A stretch of DNA of 20,020 nucleotides from a virus. The stretch covers positions 1 through 20,020 of the IMG/VR virus record IMGVR_UViG_3300035180_000657. The stretch is one strand, 5' to 3'. The notes beneath the pieces were generated by a model. The model did no database searches. It had not been told where the DNA came from and was given only the letters and a program-made list of their open reading frames with translations. Below, one piece after another: positions 6,965 through 13,221 of this stretch. How positions within the stretch are numbered: position 1 is the stretch's first letter; each line of letters opens with the position of its first letter. Made by a program: the position numbers and the translations under genes.

Positions 6965-8655
6965 TGGCTATCATTAACCCTCTAGTCTATACGATCCAAA
7001 ACGGCAACCCGGTAGATGCAACTCCGGTGCAGGCCAATTTTGCGCAGATCGTTCAAGACGTGAACGCAAACGCCGCTCCTGTAGGCGGTAATGCTTCGCA
7101 ACAGTTTCTTGTCGCTCCTGCAACGGTGTCGTCTGCTGCGGTTCCTTTGAACCAAGTTCAGCAGCTTATCGTTGGAGGGGGCGGGGGCGGTGGGGGCCTA
7201 GGGGCGATTGACCCCTCCGCAAAGGCAACGGAAGGGGCTGTTGGGGACAACATCGCCGACGACACTGCCGCATTGCAAAGACTTGTTGCGCGCATTGGGA
7301 CAAACTGGAAGGTCGAGGCAGGAAAATACAAGCTGTCTGGGACGACTGGCGTAGGGGCGTTGCACTTAAGCTATGCAAATGGCGGCATGTACGCATTTGA
7401 CGGCGAGCCGATGCCCGGAGCTATTTACGGTGCGGGCCCGCAGAATAGCATCTTTTGCCCAACGACGACAGGGATGTATGCAATCCAAGCATCTTCAACC
7501 GAAGCGACGTCGGTTATGGAGGTGTGGTATCGCGACTTCTGCATTAGCGGAAGAAACAACATTAACAACGTCAATGGAATGTTCCTTGACGTTGTTGAAA
7601 TGCAAACGCTCGAAAATCTGCGGTTCGAGCAACTGAACACCGGGTTGTACCTCAACAGTGTTGAATACTTAACCCTGCGCAAGTGCCTTTTTGAAGGCAA
7701 CGTCAACGGCATTGTTAGCACCAAAGGGACGAACGGCTTTACACATCTGAACGCTTCGACTTTTCAAGACGTCATTCTTGATCGAAATACTGCCAACGGC
7801 TTGCTGGTGACAGATAACGCAGCTAACCTGACGATTGAAGGTGGCCAAGTAAGCAACAACGGCGTGATGGGCGTTTCTGGAACTGCCGGTCTAAACATCA
7901 CCGTCACCAGCGTAGAAGGGGCGAACGGCGTATCGATTAAGAACGTCTACTTCGAGCTAAACAACGGCGATGCAGACATCAAGATTGTAAACACTGGCAC
8001 TCAAAGGATGACGCACATCATCCAAGGGTGCAATTTCAACCGTGTTAGTAGCACGAACTACACACGAAACAACATTGTTTCGCAAGGCCCTAACACGATT
8101 ATCTTGATTGGTTGCTCGTTTCAGAACTACGGGAGCTATTCTCCAAGTTCATCTAGACCATTCCTTAATGGGGACTCTCAGACGCAATTTGTAGACCTTG
8201 GCTGTTGGTGGGGCAGCGTGCCAGATTACGTTCCGGTGCCAGCGTTCCCGCCGAACCAGATGTATCTTGTTCCTTCGTCGTCCCCAACGCTTTCTTCTTC
8301 GCCGTCCATCGTTCCTATGCAGAAGACGGACTCTTATGGGACGTCGCTATCACCGTATAATGGAGGCGTAAAAGTTTCGCTGCCCGGTTACTATCGAGCG
8401 TACATAAGCCTTCAAGTGAGTGCGGCTGGTGCGGGGTACATTTATGTTGGTGTCGCAGTAAACGGCGCGACGCCCGTCGTTGCCGCAAACTCAGCGTACA
8501 CACCATCCGCGCTAGCGGGCGTCATTATTCAGGCGACAGCGGTCATTCACTTGAACTCAGGAGACGTTGTCTACGTCGGTGGCGAAGCACCTGCGCAGGC
8601 GACGGTTTATCAAACCTCTCCGGCAAGCTGGATGGCGATCGAGGGGCCGATCTAA
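6964..8655 (+). CDS. Tailspike: N-terminal anchor, beta-helix, C1q-like tip
   Basis: A 563-residue receptor-binding protein, probably trimeric. Residues 1-70 form an anchor shared with the fibre at 9175 (31 of 70 identical, no gaps). Residues 71-78 are eight consecutive Gly, a hinge. Residues ~90-125 carry the pectate-lyase-like start of a right-handed beta-helix (DNIADDTAALQRLVARI... VEAGKYKLSG). Residues ~130-415 have short N/G/T-rich strand repeats of the helix (GLYLNSVEYLTLRKCLFEGN). A Ser/Pro-rich linker (~435-450) leads to residues ~465-563, which resemble a C1q/TNF-like jelly roll (GYYRAYISLQVSAAGAGYIY, VIHLNSGDVVYVGG). The host target is likely surface polysaccharide; whether it cleaves it cannot be read. 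The central gene is AT-richer than its neighbours, suggesting exchange. Confidence 0.88.
   Translation: MAIINPLVYTIQNGNPVDATPVQANFAQIVQDVNANAAPVGGNASQQFLVAPATVSSAAVPLNQVQQLIVGGGGGGGGLGAIDPSAKATEGAVGDNIADDTAALQRLVARIGTNWKVEAGKYKLSGTTGVGALHLSYANGGMYAFDGEPMPGAIYGAGPQNSIFCPTTTGMYAIQASSTEATSVMEVWYRDFCISGRNNINNVNGMFLDVVEMQTLENLRFEQLNTGLYLNSVEYLTLRKCLFEGNVNGIVSTKGTNGFTHLNASTFQDVILDRNTANGLLVTDNAANLTIEGGQVSNNGVMGVSGTAGLNITVTSVEGANGVSIKNVYFELNNGDADIKIVNTGTQRMTHIIQGCNFNRVSSTNYTRNNIVSQGPNTIILIGCSFQNYGSYSPSSSRPFLNGDSQTQFVDLGCWWGSVPDYVPVPAFPPNQMYLVPSSSPTLSSSPSIVPMQKTDSYGTSLSPYNGGVKVSLPGYYRAYISLQVSAAGAGYIYVGVAVNGATPVVAANSAYTPSALAGVIIQATAVIHLNSGDVVYVGGEAPAQATVYQTSPASWMAIEGPI
7177..7204 (+). other. Potential G-quadruplex at the tailspike poly-glycine hinge
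   Basis: Four G-runs of 5, 5, 5 and 4 bases (7177-7181, 7183-7187, 7192-7196, 7201-7204) are separated by loops C, CGGT and CCTA. This fits the classical G-quadruplex pattern on the coding strand, so it would also be in the mRNA. It overlaps the eight Gly codons at 7174-7197, and Gly codons are G-rich in any case, so function is not implied. Confidence 0.5.
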
Positions 8656-8662
8656 AGGAGGT
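8655..8662 (+). promoter_or_regulatory. Strong ribosome site for the 41-aa gene
   Basis: AAGGAGGT is a full-length Shine-Dalgarno match. It starts on the last base of the tailspike stop and sits five bases before the ATG at 8668. It is among the strongest in the window and is the main argument that this tiny frame is a real gene. Confidence 0.75.
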
Positions 8663-8667
8663 AGCCA

Positions 8668-8793
8668 ATGAGCAAGTCTGGGGCTAAAATCAACCCTGCC
8701 AACAAGGGCAAGCTGCACAAGACGCCCCCCGTCCCGAAGAACGAGAAAATTCCTATGGCAAGGCTAGAGAAAGCAAAGCGGTGGGCAAAATGA
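8668..8793 (+). CDS. 41-aa basic protein, unknown function
   Basis: A 41-residue, Lys-rich protein. The core reads NKGKLHKTPPVPKNEKIP followed by a short basic helix (RLEKAKRWAK). From memory, many phages encode small proteins with the scheme 'N-K-G-x-L-H/R ... V-x-x-x-x-K/x-I-P ... L-x-K-A', often near structural or lysis genes. I know of no established function. The strong AAGGAGGT site and the four-base ATGA overlap with the next gene support expression. The net charge is strongly positive, so nucleic-acid or acidic-protein contact is possible, but that is a guess. Confidence 0.65.
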   Translation: MSKSGAKINPANKGKLHKTPPVPKNEKIPMARLEKAKRWAK

Positions 8794-8897
8794 TCCTCGA
8801 CTTGCTGGATGTTCTTGCTGTGGCGGTGGTCTTTATTGTGGGCGAGATCGCTTTCCGACGCTACCTAAGACGCCGCTATGGATCACGACAAGATTGA
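8790..8897 (+). CDS. 35-aa single-span membrane protein
   Basis: A 35-residue protein starting in an ATGA overlap with the 41-aa gene and overlapping the next gene by 20 bases. Residues 2-21 are hydrophobic (ILDLLDVLAVAVVFIVGEIA), enough for one membrane helix. An Arg-rich tail (RRYLRRRYGSRQD) should lie in the cytoplasm by the positive-inside rule. It immediately precedes a holin-like gene, so a lysis accessory role such as a holin regulator is reasonable but only inferred from place and topology. It has no Cys lipobox, so it is not an Rz1-type spanin. It could also be a chance frame, but the two overlaps argue for translation coupling. Confidence 0.55.
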   Translation: MILDLLDVLAVAVVFIVGEIAFRRYLRRRYGSRQD

Positions 8898-9165
8898 TTT
8901 CTCGTTTTTTGCTTGGTCGTCCGTCCTCGGCGCGTTGATCGGGCTAGGACAACTTCTCGACTCTGCCGAGCGGCTATCCTGGCGTATCGTTGTTGGGCGC
9001 GCGCTCGTGTCAGCAGGGCTGGCGTCAATCGCCCCGGCACTGCTAACGTGGTTCCCTCAGATGCCGCGTATGGCCGAGTTTGCGTTCGCCGCCATGCTTG
9101 CAAGTTTGGGCACTTCTGCGCTTCAATCTATCGTGAAGCGTCTTTTGATTGGCCGCAACAGTTAA
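8878..9165 (+). CDS. Putative holin (LydA / holin superfamily III-like)
   Basis: A 95-residue membrane protein with three likely spans at about residues 9-27, 36-57 and 65-85, and a basic C-terminus (VKRLLIGRNS). The layout, with a short polar N-terminus, a W-R-x-x-V-G-R-A loop between spans 1 and 2, and a small-residue-rich third span (AAMLASLGTSALQSIV), fits small phage holins of the LydA type. Such holins permeabilise the inner membrane and time lysis. The gene overlaps the 35-aa membrane gene. No endolysin is adjacent; that gene lies 6 kb downstream with its own 3TM holin. The two therefore may act as holin and antiholin or as redundant holins. Family placement is by topology and general pattern only. 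Confidence 0.6.
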   Translation: MDHDKIDFSFFAWSSVLGALIGLGQLLDSAERLSWRIVVGRALVSAGLASIAPALLTWFPQMPRMAEFAFAAMLASLGTSALQSIVKRLLIGRNS

Positions 9166-9174
9166 GGATTTGTC

Positions 9175-10572
9175 ATGGGTGTTGTTCGTCCAGTCCCTTA
9201 CAACATACAAGTTGGCGAGTATATCGACGCAAGCGCGATCACAAAAAATTTCATCCAGCTTGTTGAAGACATAAACGCTAACGTCCTCGCTGCGGGTGGC
9301 AACCCGTCGCAGCCTTTCTTTGTGGCCCCTGCAGTTGACCCCGGTCAGGCAGTAAACTTGGGGCAAGCTAACTCTTTGTACGCCCCGGCTGGAAACTATG
9401 CGGCGCTTAACGGCGACCCTGCGCAAGTATTTGCAGTAGCAAACGCAACGTCGTCAAATCAAGCGGTCAACCTTTCTCAGCTTGGCAGCTACAACCAAGT
9501 CATTGCTTCTTTTGCAACCGGAACGTTGCCGTCTACTTGTTGGGGCGGCGCGGTTCAAGTTCAGCAAAACGCGACAGCTACGCTTCCAGCAACGAACCCG
9601 CCAGCAGGAAGCAAAGTTGTGCTGTTCGGGTTTGGGGGGCCGTTTTCTGTTGCTAGCAACGGCAACCAGTATATTTACTCTCCAGCATTAGGGTTAACCC
9701 CTAGTTCCGGCCCGACGACAGTCACTGTCTCTGATGGTGGCTGGATTGAGCTTACATCGCGTGGCAACGGTGAGTACGACATTACTGGCGGCTCTTTGTT
9801 AGTGTTTCAAAGTGTTGCTCCGGTCTTTACTCAACCGGTCAGTGTGCCCAATGCGGTGTCAAACGGGCAAGCGGTCAACCTCGGTCAAGTCCAAACTCTG
9901 ATAGGTAACAGCGGCAGTAGTTTGCCTGTTACACAACCCATTTCTTCGTTACCTGCTAACTACGACACAAACCAAGTCGTGTTGTTGGCAACGTCAACGC
10001 CGACGACAGGGGTGTCGTTTAGTTCGTCTGACTCGCGTGTTCTTTCTGTAGGCGAAGGGCCAAACGGCCCATTTGTTCGAGCAAACACAAACCCGCTTGA
10101 CCTGACAAGTAACAGTGGGGTTTTGGTGCCCAACGCGGTGACTAGCGCGCACGCACTAAACCTTGGGCAAGCTGATAGTCGTTACCAACAGCGGAATCTA
10201 ATTGTTGAGGCAGGGGCTGCGGGCACGTTGACTAGTAGTGCCTACATTGGAGTCTATGTTAACGCAATGCAGGTCAATGGCTCTGGCGTAGCGGTTACGT
10301 TGCCGGGGAATGGTGTCGGTAGCTACGCAGTTGCCACAGCCACGGCGACCGCCGCACAAACAATCAACGTCCTGAAGAAAGCTGTTGGCTCGACTACCTT
10401 GACTACGGTCGGAACAATTACTTTTGCAGCAGGTGCGTCGTCTGGAACGTTCTCCACAACCTCCGGCGCGGCAGTGACATTCAACCCCGGCGAAGCAATG
10501 TATGTGCAGGTTGGTAGCTCGGCAGATACAACGCTGGCGAACGTGGCAATTTCATTGTTCCTAACCTACTAA
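9175..10572 (+). CDS. Tail fibre with the same anchor as the tailspike
   Basis: A 465-residue fibre protein. Residues 1-70 are homologous to the tailspike anchor, with shared YxIQxG, NFxQxVxDxNAN, GGNxSQxFxVAPA and AVxLxQ patterns. The shaft contains recurring units around 'P-N-A-V-x-x-x-x-A-V/L-N-L-G-Q': QAVNLGQANSLY (near 60), QAVNLSQL (near 100), VPNAVSNGQAVNLGQVQ (near 222) and VPNAVTSAHALNLGQADSRY (near 320). These spaced repeats are typical of trimeric fibre shafts. The C-terminal ~120 residues form a compact beta domain (INVLKKAVGSTTLTTVGTIT; FNPGEAMYVQVGSSADTTLA), probably the receptor-binding tip. Ribosome site AAGGA precedes ATG. It and the tailspike could share or compete for the same attachment sites on the virion. 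Confidence 0.8.
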   Translation: MGVVRPVPYNIQVGEYIDASAITKNFIQLVEDINANVLAAGGNPSQPFFVAPAVDPGQAVNLGQANSLYAPAGNYAALNGDPAQVFAVANATSSNQAVNLSQLGSYNQVIASFATGTLPSTCWGGAVQVQQNATATLPATNPPAGSKVVLFGFGGPFSVASNGNQYIYSPALGLTPSSGPTTVTVSDGGWIELTSRGNGEYDITGGSLLVFQSVAPVFTQPVSVPNAVSNGQAVNLGQVQTLIGNSGSSLPVTQPISSLPANYDTNQVVLLATSTPTTGVSFSSSDSRVLSVGEGPNGPFVRANTNPLDLTSNSGVLVPNAVTSAHALNLGQADSRYQQRNLIVEAGAAGTLTSSAYIGVYVNAMQVNGSGVAVTLPGNGVGSYAVATATATAAQTINVLKKAVGSTTLTTVGTITFAAGASSGTFSTTSGAAVTFNPGEAMYVQVGSSADTTLANVAISLFLTY

Positions 10573-10581
10573 GGAAAAGAA

Positions 10582-11466
10582 ATGCTGATTTCAATTCCTT
10601 GGGGGCTGCGGAGTAGCCAAAGTGTAAAGGTTGGAACGTTTGCTCTGTTTGGCGGCGGGTATAACGGGGGCGATAAAAACACTACATCCGTTTACACCTA
10701 TTCCTCGAACACCGCTGTTGCTGGCGGGAACTTGAGCTACGCAGCGTCTAGTTTAGCCGCCGCAGGCAACAGTACGCTCGGCGTCTTTGGTGGCGGCAGC
10801 GGCCCTGTCAGCACTACATCCGTTTACACCTATTCCTCAAACACCGCTGTTGCTGGCGGGAACTTGAGCTATGCAGTGTATGGTTTGGCTGCTGCAGGCA
10901 ACAGCACGCTTGGCGTATTTGGTGGCGGTGCTGGCCCTGTCAGCACTACATCCGTTTACACCTATTCCTCGAACACCGCTGTTGCTGGCGGGAACTTGAG
11001 CTACGCAGCGTCTAGTTTAGCCGCCGCAGGCAACAGTACGCTCGGCGTCTTTGGTGGCGGCAGCGGCCCTGTCAGCACTACATCCGTTTACACCTATTCC
11101 TCAAACACCGCCGCTGCTGGCGGGAACTTGAGCTACGCAGCGTATGGTTTGGCCGCCGCAGGCAACAGCACGCTCGGCGTTTTTGGCGGCGGGAATAACG
11201 GGGGCGCTAAAAACACTACATCCGTTTACACGTATTCCTCGAACACCGCTGCTGCTGGCGGGAACTTGAGCTACTCGGCGTATTATTTAGCTGCCGCAGG
11301 CAACAGCACGCTCGGCGTCTTTGGCGGAGGGTATACCGGCTCCAGCCCATTTAATACTACATCCGTTTACACGTATTCCTCGAACACCGCCGCTGCTGGC
11401 GGGAACTTGAGCTACGCGGCGTATAGTTTGGCTGCCTGTTCGCCTAACCCCGGAGTAAACTGGTAA
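10582..11466 (+). CDS. Kelch-like six-repeat beta-propeller protein, probable adhesin
   Basis: A 294-residue protein made almost wholly of six repeats (residues 34-77, 78-121, 122-165, 166-211, 212-258, 259-294) of 44, 44, 44, 46, 47 and a shortened last unit. Each reads TTSVYTYSSNT, then A-G-G-N-L-S-Y-x-x-x-x-L-A-A-A-G-N-S-T-L-G-V-F-G-G-G. The hydrophobic-plus-GG strand and the V-Y-T-Y strand match kelch blades, though the usual Trp is missing. The N-terminal strand GTFALFGGG (18-26) supplies exactly the segment the last repeat lacks, which is how propellers close. Ribosome site AAGGAAAAG. Placed after the fibre gene, it is probably a receptor-binding or decoration protein; no anchor domain is seen, so how it joins the virion is open. 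Confidence 0.78.
   Translation: MLISIPWGLRSSQSVKVGTFALFGGGYNGGDKNTTSVYTYSSNTAVAGGNLSYAASSLAAAGNSTLGVFGGGSGPVSTTSVYTYSSNTAVAGGNLSYAVYGLAAAGNSTLGVFGGGAGPVSTTSVYTYSSNTAVAGGNLSYAASSLAAAGNSTLGVFGGGSGPVSTTSVYTYSSNTAAAGGNLSYAAYGLAAAGNSTLGVFGGGNNGGAKNTTSVYTYSSNTAAAGGNLSYSAYYLAAAGNSTLGVFGGGYTGSSPFNTTSVYTYSSNTAAAGGNLSYAAYSLAACSPNPGVNW
10681..11436 (+). repeat. Six tandem 132-141 bp repeats coding for the propeller
   Basis: The marker ACTACATCCGTTTACAC recurs at 10681, 10813, 10945, 11077, 11215 and 11356, giving periods of 132, 132, 132, 138 and 141 bases. Copies 1 (10681-10812) and 3 (10945-11076) are identical over all 132 bases while copy 2 differs from both, so recent gene conversion or a two-unit duplication is likely. 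Copies 4 and 5 carry longer, different loops between blades. The last copy breaks off at 11436. Confidence 0.95.
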
Positions 11467-12086
11467 TGCTTGTCAACAATCATCGGAAGCACTCTTCTTT
11501 CGCCCTTCGGCACTTCCTTGTTGGGTCTTGCTACACGCCAGATGCAGCGTTCTGCCTTTTGTACGCGCAAGGCGAACAAGTTGAAATGGACGTAGCGGCA
11601 GGCGAAGCGAGTCTCCTTGAGCAAAAAGCAAGCGAGATAGAGTTGCAAGAGAAGGTCGCCTCTGCCGCATCTGAGCCGGATCGTTTGCGCGCCCAGGCTG
11701 AACTCGTTAAGCTGAAGGCGGCTCGCAAGAACTTCGAGCTTAACCTGGAGGGCGCAAAGCGAGAACTGCAAGAGATCAACGCCATGCTCGAAGAACTCAA
11801 ACCCATGTGCAAACACTGGGACGCTGACATCCTCAAGATGGAGCAGGCCATGCAGCGAGACGAGTGGGCCGAAGAACTAAAGTCCCGCGCCGAAAACATG
11901 CTGCTCGCTAATGCAATCGGCATTAGCCACGACCAGATCGCCACTATGCGTCAGCACCCAGACTTTTCGGCCAAGATTTTGCCGCACATCCGCAAGGTGG
12001 GCACGCAGCTTGCGCTTGCACAACAGACGCAAGACTTCAAGCAAGTCGAGTCTATGTTGACCCAAACACTGCTGTTGGGGCGTTAG
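11466..12086 (+). CDS. Coiled-coil phage protein downstream of the fibre genes
   Basis: A 206-residue protein whose ATG overlaps the propeller stop (TAATG). The first ~35 residues are a compact segment with HSSFALRHFLVGSCYTPDAA and CLLYAQ. Residues ~40-140 are a long charged helix or coiled coil (LLEQKASEIELQEKVA, LRAQAELVKLKAARKNFELN). The rest is helical (IGISHDQIATMRQHPDFSAK). No signal peptide or membrane span is visible. I do not recognise a named family. Because fibre genes are often followed by their assembly chaperone and this gene is translationally coupled to the propeller gene, a fibre or propeller assembly role is a reasonable hypothesis, without sequence proof. A structural role is equally possible. 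Confidence 0.7.
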   Translation: MLVNNHRKHSSFALRHFLVGSCYTPDAAFCLLYAQGEQVEMDVAAGEASLLEQKASEIELQEKVASAASEPDRLRAQAELVKLKAARKNFELNLEGAKRELQEINAMLEELKPMCKHWDADILKMEQAMQRDEWAEELKSRAENMLLANAIGISHDQIATMRQHPDFSAKILPHIRKVGTQLALAQQTQDFKQVESMLTQTLLLGR

Positions 12087-12088
12087 CT

Positions 12089-12781
12089 ATGACCAAGCTG
12101 CTCTCTGTTGCCTTCGCTTTGTTGCTGGCTTCGGCGGCTGCACACGCCGTCGATGTTGAAGTTGGCGCAGGGGCTGCACGAGCCATCCCGCAGGAAAATG
12201 GGGTCTGGTATCAAGAAGGTTTCCCGCATTCCCTTAGCCTGCGCTCACCTGTGCTCTTGATCGGCGTGACAGACGACCTGACTCCGAACGTTGCTTGGCA
12301 CGTCAACGCGGTATCCCTCGGGTCTTACTCTGTCGACTCATGGGATACGCCGAACGATGCGAATTATTCCGGTTCAGGCTACCGAGGCAACGCGCTCCCC
12401 TTGGCGCACTACATGGGGTCTGGCTCGGCCTATGGCGTTGCAGCAACCCTGCAAGCGCATACGCGAGGGGAGTGGCAATTCGGTGTGCAGGCAGGGCCGT
12501 TCCTCTACCACTCTACATGGAGCCTTGCAGTCCCAAACTGGTATCCCTCGGCGGAAACCCCGCCCGGTGTGTTCGCGCAAACCGGGCCAATTTCGCCGAT
12601 CAATGTTAGCCAGTCACAATGGGCGCTTGGGCACATGGTGGGGCTAACCCTTAGGCATAAGCAGGTTTCCGTTGCTTTGTCTTACTATAGCGACAAGCAC
12701 GGGTTCAAAGGCCACGGCAACGACCCCTGGCCTCCCCTTTGGAAGGGGCAAACTGTCCTCATGCTCCTTTACTCGTTCTGA
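12089..12781 (+). CDS. Secreted outer-membrane beta-barrel-type protein
   Basis: A 230-residue protein with a clear Sec signal peptide: MTK, hydrophobic core LLSVAFALLLASAAA, and an AHA cleavage site after residue 20. The mature part is strand-rich with alternating aromatic segments (WQFGVQAGPFLYHSTWSLAV, QVSVALSYYSD). It ends in TVLMLLYSF, and a C-terminal Phe after alternating hydrophobics is the usual recognition signal for outer-membrane barrel insertion. So the phage likely places it in the host outer membrane during infection. Phage-encoded barrels of this kind (e.g. lambda Lom) are known or suspected to alter the cell surface; blocking further phage adsorption is one possibility. No Lom sequence match is claimed. 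It lies two bases after the coiled-coil gene. Confidence 0.72.
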   Translation: MTKLLSVAFALLLASAAAHAVDVEVGAGAARAIPQENGVWYQEGFPHSLSLRSPVLLIGVTDDLTPNVAWHVNAVSLGSYSVDSWDTPNDANYSGSGYRGNALPLAHYMGSGSAYGVAATLQAHTRGEWQFGVQAGPFLYHSTWSLAVPNWYPSAETPPGVFAQTGPISPINVSQSQWALGHMVGLTLRHKQVSVALSYYSDKHGFKGHGNDPWPPLWKGQTVLMLLYSF

Positions 12782-12800
12782 TTACACTGGCGCAACAACT

Positions 12801-12805
12801 AGGAG
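12801..12805 (+). promoter_or_regulatory. Ribosome site that fixes the start at 12811
   Basis: AGGAG lies five bases before the ATG at 12811. The longer frame from ATG 12739 would begin inside the previous gene with no such site, so 12811 is the start used. Confidence 0.75.
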
Positions 12806-12810
12806 TTAAC

Positions 12811-13209
12811 ATGGCCGTTCAATACTCAACCACACACCGCACCAATGCCATGACCGATTTGGTCACGCAATTGGGGTCTACAGGCTATCTGCTGATCTAC
12901 ACTGGCTCGCCGCCAGCTAACTGCGCAACGGCTGCCACAGGCACACTGCTCGTGTCGTTGCCTATGTCGTCAACACCAGGAACGGTGTCGAACGGCGTTC
13001 TGACGTTCAATGCGTTTACAACCACAAACGCCGCTGCGTCTGGCACCGCAGGCTACTATCGTCTTTGCACTTCTGCGGCGGGCACAACGTGCGTCAGCCA
13101 AGGCGTTTGTAGCACCAGCGGCGCGGATTTGAACCTGACTACGACATCCATCACGTCAGGCCAACCGGTCAGCGTTACAAGCTGGACAATTACGGCTTAC
13201 GGTGCGTAA
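12811..13209 (+). CDS. Conserved-type virion protein, 132 aa
   Basis: A 132-residue beta-rich protein opening with MAVQYSTTHRTNAMTDLV and a segment GYLLIYTGSPPANCATAATG. Later segments are SGTAGYYRLCTSAAGTTCVS, then LNLTTTSITSGQPVSVTSWT and a short end ITAYGA. I recall this overall scheme ('Y-x-x-x-x-R ... I-x-x-G-x-x-P-A-N-C-A ... G-T-A-G-x-x-R ... S-I-x-x-G-Q-x-V-x-I/V-T-S-x-T-I-T-A') as a recurrent phage protein beside tail genes, usually annotated hypothetical or virion structural. Four Cys are present. It begins a run of three closely spaced genes (12811, 13222, 14032) that probably form a structural cassette. The exact role is unknown. Confidence 0.75.
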   Translation: MAVQYSTTHRTNAMTDLVTQLGSTGYLLIYTGSPPANCATAATGTLLVSLPMSSTPGTVSNGVLTFNAFTTTNAAASGTAGYYRLCTSAAGTTCVSQGVCSTSGADLNLTTTSITSGQPVSVTSWTITAYGA

Positions 13210-13221
13210 TCGGGGCCGGTC

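Noticed and set aside
12739-12810. N-terminal extension of the 132-aa protein from ATG 12739
   Set aside because: It lies inside the barrel gene, and AGGAG directly precedes ATG 12811, where the conserved start MAVQYS lies.
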